NCBI GenBank assembly: GCA_016125095.1 | Contig: WGMK01000016.1 | Span: forward strand, 124,001 to 188,000 | Direction: 5' to 3' | DNA length: 64,000 bases | Source of the DNA: Candidatus Hydrogenedens sp. | GTDB taxonomy: Bacteria > Hydrogenedentota > Hydrogenedentia > Hydrogenedentales > JAEUWI01 | Part shown: positions 15,572 to 24,529 of the stretch, one piece after another | How positions within the stretch are numbered: position 1 is the stretch's first letter | How the letters are laid out: each line of letters opens with the position of its first letter | Translations under genes and position numbers: made by a program | Notes under the pieces: generated by a model | What the model saw: only the letters and a program-made list of their open reading frames with translations | Database searches by the model: none | Told to the model about the DNA's origin: nothing

Positions 15572-17545
15572 CTAAAACGCTGCAATGCTGCCGGACGAAC
15601 TGATCGGCAGGAAGGTATCGTTGCCCACGTATTGCAGTTCCACCGCGGAGTACGCGCTGCCGCGCAGGCCGCCGCCGCTGCCGGGACTGGTCACACGCCC
15701 CGTCGTCCCCACGGAAGCCGTAGCGCCGTACAGGGTACTGTTTTCCGCCGCGCCGAAGAGCCGGCTTCCGTCGGCGGACATGGCTAGGGAACGCCAGACG
15801 CGGCTGTCTGCCACGGCCGTCCACTTGGCGCCCCCGTCCGTTGAAACGTAAATGTTGCCGCTGATGAGACCGGCGGCCAGAATCTGGCCGTTCGAGGAAG
15901 AGGCCACACAAGCCCAGTTGCCGGTCGTATATACCGGGGACCAGTTGGCACCGCCGTTCGTGGAAACGTAGTTCCAGTCCCCGTAGGCGGCCGCAATCAT
16001 GCGCGAGCCATCGGCGGACATGGCCACACTGCGCCACTGGCGCGCGGTGTCGCGTGCAACCCACGTTTCGCCGTAGTCGGTAGAGACATAGAGCTGCCCG
16101 GGATTCGCGCTTGCCAACATCACCGAGCCATCGCTGGAGCAGGACACCGACGACCAGTCCCGGGTCGATTCGCGCTGCGTCCACGTGGCGCCTGAATCGT
16201 CCGAGGTGTAGAGGTAGCCGCCCAAGGTAACCGCAGCGACCATGTGGGTGGCATCGGCCGACACCGCGACGCTGCTCCATTTGCGGCTGCTTTCGCGTCC
16301 GAGCCAATTCAGGCCGCCATCGTCGGACACATACAGCACGCCCGGCGAATCGTCCGCCACAAGAATCGTCTGGCCATCCGCCGACATCGCCAGGGAGCGC
16401 CAGAAGCCGCCAAAGAGATACTGGCTCCAGAACATGCCGCCGTCGCTGGAACCCACGACCGGGCCGGGCGTGCCGCCGTCGCAGGCTACTACGCTTCGGC
16501 CATCGGCGGAACAGGCCACCGACGACCAGATACGCGTGTTCTCGGCGCTGTTCCAGGTGGCGGGAATCTGCGGAAAGGGCAGCGATTGCGAGAGGATGCG
16601 TTGCCCGGCGTTCTGGTTCACCTGCCATCCGGACAGGCTCGCGCCGCTGACGCGGATGATGTCGCCCGCGACAAGCGTATTCGAGAGCGGCAGTACCACG
16701 CTTACCCCGAGGTTTGCGGAGATAACGTAGCCGAAGTTGCGCTGGGCCGGAACAATGCCCCCCGTATTCACGACCTGCCACTGGAGGACCGACGAGAGAT
16801 CCGCCTTACCGGCAATGGCCGTGTCCTGCGCGTCCTGCTCCGATTGCACCGTGGCGGCATCGGCCTTGGACAACAGCGCCGCTTCCACCGCTGCGGCATC
16901 CGCCTTGTCGTCGATGGCCTCATCCTGCAGCCCCTGCTGCGAATCGATTTCGGCCTTCGTGTACACCTCGGCCGCGTCGGCCTTCATGGCAATCGCCGCG
17001 TCCTGCGCGTCCTGCGCCGACGTCACCGAACTTTCCAGCGTTTCCAGTTCCGTTGTCACGTCTGCGGACTTCGCGTACTCGCCGGCGGGGGTGCCGCCCA
17101 GGCTGCCCGCATCCTTCGCATACAGCGCGAAGGGAACCGCATGCAGCGGCGTACGCGGGTTGAAGATGTCCTCCGGATCGAAGCCGTCGTTGTCCCGGTC
17201 AATCGCGACTTCCAGCCATAGGCTGTCCCACTGATCGAACAGGTCGGCCGGCGGCGGGGTTTCCCCGAAGAGGATGGTGTTGGACAAGCCATCCGTGATT
17301 TCCACGAGCGTCTGCGTCTCGCTCCACAGCGTCGTGCTGTCGCTCTCCGTGGCGTAGATGCTGAACCGTACCGGATAATTGCCGTCCGGAATCGGGTCCC
17401 CTTCAGGCGTCTCCACGCGGGTCTGGAAGAGGATGGTGTTCGAGGTGCCATCCTGCGCGTGACCGGGCCCGCTCCAAAGTAATGCGGCCGACGCGAATAC
17501 CACGAAGATTGTTGAAGCACGCACCGTATGAAGATCCTTTATCAT
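15572..17545 (-). CDS. Exported Asp-box beta-propeller protein with fibre-like N-terminal region
   Basis: A 657-residue protein with a signal peptide ending near GPGHAQ. Residues 30-150 form an N-domain (NTILFQTRVETPEGDP, WDSLWLEVAIDRDNDGF, TPLHAVPFALYAKDA) shared with the gene upstream. Residues 155-250 are heptad-like with repeated KADAA units and are probably a coiled coil, as in trimeric fibres. The rest holds six or seven Asp-box (BNR) repeats such as SDDGGLNW, STDYGETW, STNGGANW and STDGGAKW, each preceded by WxSVAxSADG, giving a sialidase-like propeller without visible catalytic residues. The C-terminus ends SSSGSIAAF. It looks like a secreted, possibly trimeric, binding protein. It lies 36 bases after its paralogue and 90 bases before the DGEG gene. 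Confidence 0.75.
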   Translation of the reverse strand: MIKDLHTVRASTIFVVFASAALLWSGPGHAQDGTSNTILFQTRVETPEGDPIPDGNYPVRFSIYATESDSTTLWSETQTLVEITDGLSNTILFGETPPPADLFDQWDSLWLEVAIDRDNDGFDPEDIFNPRTPLHAVPFALYAKDAGSLGGTPAGEYAKSADVTTELETLESSVTSAQDAQDAAIAMKADAAEVYTKAEIDSQQGLQDEAIDDKADAAAVEAALLSKADAATVQSEQDAQDTAIAGKADLSSVLQWQVVNTGGIVPAQRNFGYVISANLGVSVVLPLSNTLVAGDIIRVSGASLSGWQVNQNAGQRILSQSLPFPQIPATWNSAENTRIWSSVACSADGRSVVACDGGTPGPVVGSSDGGMFWSQYLFGGFWRSLAMSADGQTILVADDSPGVLYVSDDGGLNWLGRESSRKWSSVAVSADATHMVAAVTLGGYLYTSDDSGATWTQRESTRDWSSVSCSSDGSVMLASANPGQLYVSTDYGETWVARDTARQWRSVAMSADGSRMIAAAYGDWNYVSTNGGANWSPVYTTGNWACVASSSNGQILAAGLISGNIYVSTDGGAKWTAVADSRVWRSLAMSADGSRLFGAAENSTLYGATASVGTTGRVTSPGSGGGLRGSAYSAVELQYVGNDTFLPISSSGSIAAF

Positions 17546-17581
17546 TGGTAATCCGGTTGCCAGGGAATCGAATTGCAGATC

Positions 17582-18118
17582 CTATTGCATGCCGAGTCCG
17601 CCCACATGGCAGAGGGGCATGCACGTATCCAAGCGCACGTATTGCCGTTCCACAGCGCTGACGCGGGCGAATGCCTCCGGCCCCTCACCGCCCAGCATTG
17701 CGGCGTCCTGGGCATGCAAGGCGAAGGGCACCTCGTGCTGCGGTGTGCGCGGCTTGAAAATATCGTCCGACTCGAATCCGCCGTTGTCCCGGTCGAGGGC
17801 CACTTCGAGCCACAGGCTGTCCCATTCATCGAAGATGTTGCTGGGCGGCGGCGTTTCGCTGAACAGGAGCGTGTTCGACAACCCGTCGGTGATGGTTACC
17901 GCGGGCTGGGTCTCGGTCCAGAGCGTCGTGTTGTCCCCCTTGGTGGCGTAAATCCGGAACTGCATGGGATACGCGCCATCGGGCAGCGGGTCGCCCTCGG
18001 GAGTCTCGACGCGGCTCTGAAAGAGAATCGTGTTGGAGGTGCCGACTTGCGCGTGGACTGGCACGCACACGGCAGCAAGCGCCACGAACGCCAGCGGAAC
18101 GTGTCTATCGAGCGGCAT
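17582..18118 (-). CDS. Exported protein made of the fibre N-domain only (paralogue)
   Basis: A 178-residue protein: signal peptide (AAVCVPVHAQ), then a single domain nearly identical in layout to residues 30-150 of the next gene, including NTILFQSRVETPEGDPLPDG, WDSLWLEVALDRDNGGF and TPQHEVPFALHAQDA. It stops after a short tail with two cysteines (DTCMPLCHVGG) and lacks the coiled coil and propeller. It may be a stand-alone partner of the longer protein or the remainder after loss of the C-terminal part; the reading frame itself is intact. The ATG at 18118 puts the signal peptide at the N-terminus. It is the first gene of the three-gene set. Confidence 0.7.
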   Translation of the reverse strand: MPLDRHVPLAFVALAAVCVPVHAQVGTSNTILFQSRVETPEGDPLPDGAYPMQFRIYATKGDNTTLWTETQPAVTITDGLSNTLLFSETPPPSNIFDEWDSLWLEVALDRDNGGFESDDIFKPRTPQHEVPFALHAQDAAMLGGEGPEAFARVSAVERQYVRLDTCMPLCHVGGLGMQ

Positions 18119-18394
18119 TGCCCGTCGAGCCCCCGAAAGTCCGGAATAACCATGTAAGAAACACAGCCAAGAAACCGAATGCCGGACCGGAGGGTCCGCC
18201 CGCTGAAGCGGCAACCGAAATTATAAGACGCCCCAGTCCGCGCCTCAAGCATGCAATTCGGGGCTAAGGTGCGATAGTAAACAAGGCTATAGCGAACGGC
18301 CCCGATGGTCGCCCCGGTAGGGGAAGCGTACCCGCGCGCCGTCTTGCATCGTGGGAGGTGGGAGAAGACTGACGATCAAGAGCAGACCTAACGG
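18119..18394. other. Promoter region of the exported-protein operon, with a dispersed repeat
   Basis: This 276-base gap lies upstream of the operon that reads leftward and downstream of the chemoreceptor partner gene. It contains one copy of a dispersed repeat at 18316-18348 (GGTAGGGGAAGCGTACCCGC and onward to GTCTTGCA), related to copies near 58.2 kb. I see no ORF. Confidence 0.45.
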
Positions 18395-18799
18395 TCAACG
18401 AGGTCGCAGCGGCCCCCGCAAATAGCAGTATTGATCGACCAGAGACAGGACGATGTAGCCAAGGCCGCCAAGCAGAACAAGCACTTGTCCGGCGACACTT
18501 AAATCGAATAGCGCAAGCGTTGCTACAAGGCTTGCCACCAGTATGATTCTAAGCGTGGTGAGGCCGACAGATATTCCAGGAAGCTCTTCCCGGCGCGCTT
18601 CCTCGTGCATGCCGAGACGGTACCTCAGGTAACCGGCCCAGATAAGGTACCCCGAGGCGATGCCAGCCAGCGCGGCGTAGAACGCCATGCGCGGCGTCGG
18701 CGAAACGAACTGGCCGAGAGCAATCACATCGCTTTCGAACCGCTCGCAAAACGCCCCCACCAGAAACACGTCGAGCATCAGCACCGCAACCCACAGCAT
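18395..18799 (-). CDS. Small four-helix membrane protein downstream of the chemoreceptor
   Basis: A 134-residue protein with four predicted hydrophobic segments (near residues 3-15, 35-58, 83-102 and 105-122) and a basic loop GMHEEARREEL between the second and third. I do not recognise a family. Its ATG starts seven bases after the stop of the chemoreceptor gene with no separate ribosome site, so it is probably translated by coupling. The chemoreceptor next to it has no membrane helix of its own, so this protein could tether or inform it; that is inference from position. Confidence 0.6.
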   Translation of the reverse strand: MLWVAVLMLDVFLVGAFCERFESDVIALGQFVSPTPRMAFYAALAGIASGYLIWAGYLRYRLGMHEEARREELPGISVGLTTLRIILVASLVATLALFDLSVAGQVLVLLGGLGYIVLSLVDQYCYLRGPLRPR

Positions 18800-18806
18800 G
18801 TGGCGA

Positions 18807-20804
18807 TTAGAAATCTCGGAGGTCCTCGTCGGTGAGGGGAATCACGCGCGAATGGCGGCGCTCCGGACCGCCGTTGCCGCTGCCGCTGCCGCGCGGATGG
18901 GTCATAGCATTGCCGCGCTGGGGCGCAGCCGCCAGGGCACGGGGCGCAGCGTGCGCCGCACCGCCGCGCACCGCTGGAACGTACTGCGGCTGGTGATCGT
19001 GCGCGGGAGAAATCTTGAAGCGTGCGATGATTTCGGTAAGGCTCTCCGACTGCGTATTCAGCTCGAGTGCGGCGGAAGCGGTCTCTTCCGAATTGGCCGA
19101 GTTGCTCTGGGTAATCTGGTCCATCTGGCGGACGGCCTTGTTGATTTCCTCCAGGCCCGAGGCCTGCTCTTTCGAAGCCGTGGCAATCTCTGCGATGAAG
19201 TTGCTCACCTTCTCCGAACGCTCGACGATGTCGCTCAGGGCCTTGCCGACCTGCTCGGAAATAGCCACGCCGCCCTCGGCGTATTTCACGGAACCCTCGA
19301 TCATTTCGGTGGTGTTCTTGGCAGCCTCGGCGCTGCGCACCGCCAGGTTGCGCACTTCCTCGGCCACGACCGCGAAGCCCTTGCCTGCCTCGCCGGCGCG
19401 CGCCGCTTCGACCGCGGCATTCAGCGCCAGCAGGTTCGTCTGGAAGGCGATCTGATCGATCGTCTTGATGATCTTCGCGGACTGGTCGGACGATTCCTTG
19501 ATACTGGTAATCGCCGTCATCATTTTTTCCATGGCCAAGTTGCCCTGCTGGGCTGCATCGCGCGCCTGCGACGCCATGGAATTGGCCTGGGTCGCGTTGT
19601 CCGCGTTCAGGCTGGTCATGCTGGTCAACTCTTCGAGGCTGGCGGAAACCTGCTCGAGCGACGAGGCCTGCGTGCTGGCGCCATCGGCCAGCGACTGGCT
19701 GCTGGACGCGATCTGCGAGCTCGCCTGATAGACCTGCGACGATGCGGTGTTTACTTCCTGCAGGGCGCTTTCCAGCGCATCCAGCGCGCGGTTCAGGTTG
19801 TTCTTGATGGCGGCATGGTCGCCCTGGTAATCGCCCGTGATGCGCACATCGAGCTCGCGGTCGCCCACGCGCTCGAGCACATCGGCCGCTTCGGCAATCG
19901 GCGCGCATATCGCGTCGATAATCTGGTTCGTTCCCTCCATGAGCGGGGCATAGACTTCGTCGAGACTACTGGCATCGCCACGCTTGGAGAGGTCGCCATT
20001 CGTGCAGGCCTCGATCAGCTCGACCAGGCCCTTGCGGAACCGGAGGTTCATCACCGTTTGCTGGGTGATGTCGGTCGCGTACTTGACCACTTTGAAGGGC
20101 CGGCCGCTGGGATCGAGGATGGGGTTGTAGCTCGCCTGAATCCACACCTCGCGCCCGCCCTGGCCGATGCGCTTGTACTGCGCCGAACGGTATTCGCCCC
20201 GGTTGAGCGCATCCCAGAAATCCCGGTACTCCGGACTATCGGCATAGGCCGCCTCGACGAACAGCCGGTGGTGCCGCCCCTGAATCTCGCTCAGCGTATA
20301 GCCCATCGTCTTCAGGAAATTCTCGTTCGCCGTGATGATCGTGCCGTCCATCTTGAACTCGATCACCGCCTGCGATTTGCCTATCGCCTCTACCTGCCCG
20401 CCGAAATCCGCATTCCGGAGTTTCTGCGCGGTAATGTCCGTGGCGAACTTCACCACCTTGTACGGCTTGCCGCTGCGGTCGAAGATGGGGTTATAGGTCG
20501 CAAGAATCCAGACTTCCTTGCCGCCTTTTCCGATGCGCTTGTATTCCCCCTGGTCGAATTCGCCCGCCGCCAGCTTCGCCCAGAAAGCCCGGTAGGCCGG
20601 GCTGTTGGCATAGTCCGGCTCCACGAAGATACGGTGATGCTGCCCCTGTATCTCCGACAGCATGTAGCCCATCGCATGCAGAAAGTTGTCGTTCGCCGTA
20701 ATGATCGTCCCGTCGAGATTGAACTCGATGACCGCCTGCGTCTTGTCGATCGCATCGACCTTGCCGCGGAGTTCATCCATCACGTTTTCTGCTTCGACAG
20801 CCAT
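18807..20804 (-). CDS. Soluble methyl-accepting chemotaxis protein with two PAS domains
   Basis: A 665-residue cytoplasmic signal transducer without transmembrane segments. Two PAS domains, roughly residues 12-125 and 134-248, are close duplicates: both read AVIEFxxDGTIITANxNFL, then SEIQGxHHRxFVE and YKRIGxGGxEVW. A HAMP-like linker follows, then a long coiled coil with the highly conserved hairpin tip of chemoreceptors (AFQTNLLALNAAVEAARAGE, GKGFAVVAEEVRNLA). The tail, after ISPAHDHQPQ, is Pro/Ala/Gly-rich and ends in SRVIPLTDEDLRDF. It should control a CheA kinase in response to a redox, oxygen or small-molecule signal. I took the ATG at 20804 (MAVEAENVM) over an upstream start that adds unconserved residues. 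No other che gene is in the window. Confidence 0.92.
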   Translation of the reverse strand: MAVEAENVMDELRGKVDAIDKTQAVIEFNLDGTIITANDNFLHAMGYMLSEIQGQHHRIFVEPDYANSPAYRAFWAKLAAGEFDQGEYKRIGKGGKEVWILATYNPIFDRSGKPYKVVKFATDITAQKLRNADFGGQVEAIGKSQAVIEFKMDGTIITANENFLKTMGYTLSEIQGRHHRLFVEAAYADSPEYRDFWDALNRGEYRSAQYKRIGQGGREVWIQASYNPILDPSGRPFKVVKYATDITQQTVMNLRFRKGLVELIEACTNGDLSKRGDASSLDEVYAPLMEGTNQIIDAICAPIAEAADVLERVGDRELDVRITGDYQGDHAAIKNNLNRALDALESALQEVNTASSQVYQASSQIASSSQSLADGASTQASSLEQVSASLEELTSMTSLNADNATQANSMASQARDAAQQGNLAMEKMMTAITSIKESSDQSAKIIKTIDQIAFQTNLLALNAAVEAARAGEAGKGFAVVAEEVRNLAVRSAEAAKNTTEMIEGSVKYAEGGVAISEQVGKALSDIVERSEKVSNFIAEIATASKEQASGLEEINKAVRQMDQITQSNSANSEETASAALELNTQSESLTEIIARFKISPAHDHQPQYVPAVRGGAAHAAPRALAAAPQRGNAMTHPRGSGSGNGGPERRHSRVIPLTDEDLRDF

Positions 20805-21135
20805 CAGGAAGTTCCCTTCTTTGCCCGAACACCGAGTAACGGATACGTCTCCAGCAGTCCGCAGCGGCGCTGTAAACAATAGCCAGTGCCTAAAACCGCA
20901 ATACGGCTACGAACATTCCAGTCTAGTCCGGATGGGAAATCTTTTCAAGGGATCGAAGAATACAGGCGCATCGTGGCAACGGCTTCTTGGTCGCAGAGGG
21001 AAGCAACCGCGGTGCCCGTCGCCGCGAGCGATATCACGAAGATCCGACTCTTCCGGATTGGGCTTGGCCTACCGCAATGCCGTGTTGCACGGTTGTGGTT
21101 TTGCCGCGAGACAGTCAAGCGAGCGCGAACCGGCC
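20805..21135. other. Upstream region of the chemoreceptor gene
   Basis: About 330 bases between the chemoreceptor start and the end of the next minus-strand gene. It must hold the chemoreceptor promoter, but I see no strong -35/-10 pair, riboswitch or terminator. Reading frames here show no conserved features. Confidence 0.4.
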
Positions 21136-22059
21136 TCAGTCCGGCCCCGGCAGAAGCCGCGGGTCGCGCGGCTTTTCGCGCCCCTCCAGCGCCGGCGCAA
21201 GGAGCTCCGCAATGGAATCGCCGCCCTTATCCCGCATTTCAAAGGCTGTCCACAGAATCATATCGCCATACCAATCCGTCTCCGGGTGCGCCTGGAGCCA
21301 CCCGGCGATCGCCCGCGCCACCTCGATACGCGGCTTCTCGATAAAGTACATCGAAAGTTCCATACTAACGGAACACGAGTCCCACCCGACAAACTCATCG
21401 AGCTGCTGGTTCACATACATTTCCAGCTGCGTTTCCAGCGCGAGCGGCTCACGGGAAAACGCCACGCGTTCGAGCGCTGCCTGCCGCGCTTTCCTACCAA
21501 GGCTCCTGTCCTTCGAGGACCGCATCGCCGCTTGATACGCCCCGCGCACGGCATCAGGGTCGGGCGCAGTGATCGTCACCGGGAATTCCCAGCGTTTGGG
21601 CGGAGAAAATCGATACGCCTCTAAGACGGAGTCCTGTTTAATATCTATTGCAATCGAAGACAATTCTGCAATTAACAAATAATTTCCGGGCGGAAGGTTC
21701 GTCGAGCACCAGCGATTGACAAGAACTCTATGGTGCTGAATTTCTCCTTGATGACTCCAGAATAATAGATCTGGCGTCGATTCGCCGATGGGGCATGTCC
21801 ACTCCGGATAGACATCGTACGAAATAGTTTCTCTGCTATCGTCTTGAATGCGAAAACGCAGAGACGATTCATTAATGTCAAGTGCCGATACCCTATCTCC
21901 GGAGGCGCTCGACAATGACACGACTAGCTCAATTGGCAGGGGAGATTGCGGTGCGATCACGCACTCGCGACACTCCATTTCTATGTATTCCGCACTTGCA
22001 ACGCCACCAATTCCTAAGACTAGAACAACAATAACAACGAAACATAACTTAGCTTCCAT
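21136..22059 (-). CDS. Exported protein of unknown function
   Basis: A 307-residue protein with a signal peptide (CFVVIVVLVLGIGGVASAEY). The first 180 residues look like a beta-sandwich with scattered cysteines (MECRECVIAP, WTCPIGEST, NRWCSTNLPPGNY), and the phrase LPPGNYLLIAEL resembles the end strands of Ig-like domains. The remainder is helical (KARQAALERVAF, EVARAIAGWLQAHPE). I do not recognise a family. The ATG at 22059 follows AAGGGTGAG. Local base composition is lower in G+C than in the neighbours, which may indicate acquired DNA. Confidence 0.6.
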   Translation of the reverse strand: MEAKLCFVVIVVLVLGIGGVASAEYIEMECRECVIAPQSPLPIELVVSLSSASGDRVSALDINESSLRFRIQDDSRETISYDVYPEWTCPIGESTPDLLFWSHQGEIQHHRVLVNRWCSTNLPPGNYLLIAELSSIAIDIKQDSVLEAYRFSPPKRWEFPVTITAPDPDAVRGAYQAAMRSSKDRSLGRKARQAALERVAFSREPLALETQLEMYVNQQLDEFVGWDSCSVSMELSMYFIEKPRIEVARAIAGWLQAHPETDWYGDMILWTAFEMRDKGGDSIAELLAPALEGREKPRDPRLLPGPD

Positions 22060-22143
22060 ACTACTCACCCTTGAATACATTCCGATGCCTACGGCGTACA
22101 ATGCTGCGTAGTATTTATTTTTATACAGTACGCGAAACAGCCC

Positions 22144-24522
22144 CTACTTCGCGGCAGGCGCCAGTTCCACCCGGCTACCCTCCACCGTATCGGCGCGGTT
22201 TTCGATGGGCAGCAGATCGCCGGCGAGCCAGCGGGGCAGCTGGTCGAGGTAGTGGGGACTGAGGAAGTGGCCGGATTGTCCGCCGGGCATGACGGCGGCG
22301 GCGCGGGGGCCTTCGGGGCGCATGTCGGCGACGACGCGCACGGTGGCGCCGGCGGAGGCGTCGTAGGCGCGGTCGTAGCGGTAGCGGGCCCGTCCGACGG
22401 TGCTGGTGGAACCGCCCCAGGGCGCGGGCGCGGCATTGAGTAGCCGGCCGAGCGCGGGCACGGCGGCGCCGAGTTCGTGGTTGACGACGACGCGGTGCTG
22501 GGCCTGCAGCTGCCAGCGGTGCGGGTCGCCGCCCTGCACGGCGGCAATTTCGTCGAGCGCATGGCGAAGCGCCCCGGCGATGATGCCTGCGCGTTCGCCG
22601 CGCCACCACACGTTTTCCGGCTCGAAGCGGAGGAGCCGGTCGAGCGCGTGGTTGAGCGGATAGTTGTTCTTGTAAAGCTGCGCGAAGACCTCGGCGCTCA
22701 GGCCGGGCTCGAACACATCGCGGGCGAGATGCCGGTACCACGCCTGAAAGATCAGCGGCGCGGCCTGGTCGGGCGCGGCGACGGGGTCGGGCTCCCAGGC
22801 GCGCAAGAGATCGCGCGCCGCGCTTTCCCGCGCGCCCAGGGTCTCGGAGTCGAGCGCGGCGAGCAACTCGGGCAGCAGCAATTCGGCCTGCGTGTCGTGC
22901 CAGTCCAGTTGCAGCGCCGCCATGTCTTCGGTCGTGAGGGATTCTTTCGCCGACAGCACCGCGCGGATGCGGCGGATGCGGTAGCCAGGCGCGTTGTCGG
23001 CGGATACCAGCGGGCCGTCGCCGGCGGCATTCACGCGCGCGTTCGCCGCGGCCAGGAATCCCTCCGGCGGATTGAGCGCCTCCGGCATCTCGGCGGCGGG
23101 CACCAGCCCCTGCCAGCGCGCGGCGGGGTCGGAGCCGTCCTGCGGAACCACGCCATCGCCGCGGCCGCGCACGGGCAGCAGGCCTGCGGTGCGGAAGCCG
23201 ATGTTGCCGTCGATGTCGGCATAGGTCGCATTGAGCGCGGGCGCGGGAAAGGCGTCGAGTGCGTCGGTGAACTCGTCCCAATTGCGCGCGCGGTTGAAGC
23301 GCAGCAGGCTGTCGATGCCGTAATCGCCGATATCCTGCACAGTCCAGCGGAGCGACACGGGCGGGTCGTCGCTGATGAGCGGACCATTGTGCGTGCGCAC
23401 AATCGTCAGGCGCTCCGGCTTTGGGCGGCCCTTCACCGGAATCTCGACGATTTCGGTCTCGGCCTGATACCAGGTGTCGCCGTCCTTGAAGCGGAGCGGG
23501 TCTTCGCGGGAACGCGTCTCGAGAAAAAGGTCCTGGGTGTCGCCGGTGTTGGTGAAGCCCCAGGCGATGCGCTCGTTGTAGCCGTTGATGACGCCCGGCA
23601 GCCCTGCCACCGACCATCCGCGGATCTGTTCGCCGTCGCCGAAGAACAAGTGGACTTCGTAAAACAGGTTGGGCACGGAGAAGGCGTCGTGCGAATCGAA
23701 GGCGAAGAGCGCGTGACCCGTGGCGGATTTTTCCGGCGCGACCACCCAGCCGTTGCTGCCGAAGGCAAAGCTCGGCACAAGCGCGTGCAGCAGCGGATCG
23801 ACCGCATCGCGGCGGCGCAGCGCCTCGGCCATGCCGGCCCCGCGCGGCAGCACATAGGGGAACGTCGCGTCGATAGACTCGTCCGGGTTGAATATCGCGG
23901 CGCGCGCCGTGTCGGTATCCTGCAGTATCGCCAGCCGCAATAGCTCGTTCGTCGCATTGTTTCCGCTCTGGAAGGCCATCATCGCGCCGAGCGCGTAGAC
24001 ATCCGAAGACGACCAGCGTTCGGGCGTGTGCTGCAGCAGCAGGAACTCGGGCGGCTGCACGAGCCCGGCATCGAGCGCGGCATTCACCCCGGCCGTGTAG
24101 TGCTCGATATGCGCCTGCATCCAGGGCGAGGCGTTGCGCTCGAGCGTCTGCGCCAGCTGCGGCACGCCCATGCGCCAGAGTTCCTGGTCCGCATCGAGCA
24201 TGCTGCCGCCGAGCATCGCGGAGAGCCGCCCCTTCCCCGCGCTCCGCAGCAGCTCCATCTGCCAGAAGCGGTGGCACGCATGCAGCCAGCCCTCGGCAAA
24301 GAGCGCATCGTCCATGGTGTCCGCCGTCACATACGGCCGCTCAAAGTCGTCGAATCGGATTAAGACCTCGCCGTCCAGCCCGGCGAGTGTGAATGTGCCG
24401 GAGGTGGGCGCGATAGTAGAACGCAGCCAGCCATAGCCGCCCGCCAGCGCCATCAGCAGCAGGACCACCAGCGCCAGCACCGTACGCTTCAAGTAAACCC
24501 TTGCGGTGCGCTTGCCTTGCAC
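22144..24522 (-). CDS. Penicillin acylase family (S45) N-terminal nucleophile amidohydrolase
   Basis: A 792-residue exported enzyme with an N-terminal membrane/signal segment (LKRTVLALVVLLLMALAGG). It is made as a precursor that cuts itself before the catalytic serine in FGSNGWVVAPEKS (Ser256), which then becomes the N-terminus of the beta chain; the downstream FAFDSHDAFSVPNLFYEVHL fits the family pattern. Members hydrolyse amides, including acyl-homoserine lactones and penicillin side chains. A GTG start at 24522 follows GGAG, which sits inside the end of thiD; a TTG at 24492 behind AAGGG is an alternative. It is the third gene of nupC-thiD-acylase, with only seven bases after thiD. Substrate cannot be deduced. 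Confidence 0.88.
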   Translation of the reverse strand: MQGKRTARVYLKRTVLALVVLLLMALAGGYGWLRSTIAPTSGTFTLAGLDGEVLIRFDDFERPYVTADTMDDALFAEGWLHACHRFWQMELLRSAGKGRLSAMLGGSMLDADQELWRMGVPQLAQTLERNASPWMQAHIEHYTAGVNAALDAGLVQPPEFLLLQHTPERWSSSDVYALGAMMAFQSGNNATNELLRLAILQDTDTARAAIFNPDESIDATFPYVLPRGAGMAEALRRRDAVDPLLHALVPSFAFGSNGWVVAPEKSATGHALFAFDSHDAFSVPNLFYEVHLFFGDGEQIRGWSVAGLPGVINGYNERIAWGFTNTGDTQDLFLETRSREDPLRFKDGDTWYQAETEIVEIPVKGRPKPERLTIVRTHNGPLISDDPPVSLRWTVQDIGDYGIDSLLRFNRARNWDEFTDALDAFPAPALNATYADIDGNIGFRTAGLLPVRGRGDGVVPQDGSDPAARWQGLVPAAEMPEALNPPEGFLAAANARVNAAGDGPLVSADNAPGYRIRRIRAVLSAKESLTTEDMAALQLDWHDTQAELLLPELLAALDSETLGARESAARDLLRAWEPDPVAAPDQAAPLIFQAWYRHLARDVFEPGLSAEVFAQLYKNNYPLNHALDRLLRFEPENVWWRGERAGIIAGALRHALDEIAAVQGGDPHRWQLQAQHRVVVNHELGAAVPALGRLLNAAPAPWGGSTSTVGRARYRYDRAYDASAGATVRVVADMRPEGPRAAAVMPGGQSGHFLSPHYLDQLPRWLAGDLLPIENRADTVEGSRVELAPAAK

Positions 24523-24529
24523 GCCGCCG

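Noticed and set aside
17582..18118. Pseudogene of the Asp-box protein
   Set aside because: The frame is intact with its own signal peptide, and there is no propeller remnant downstream, so a real short paralogue is more likely.
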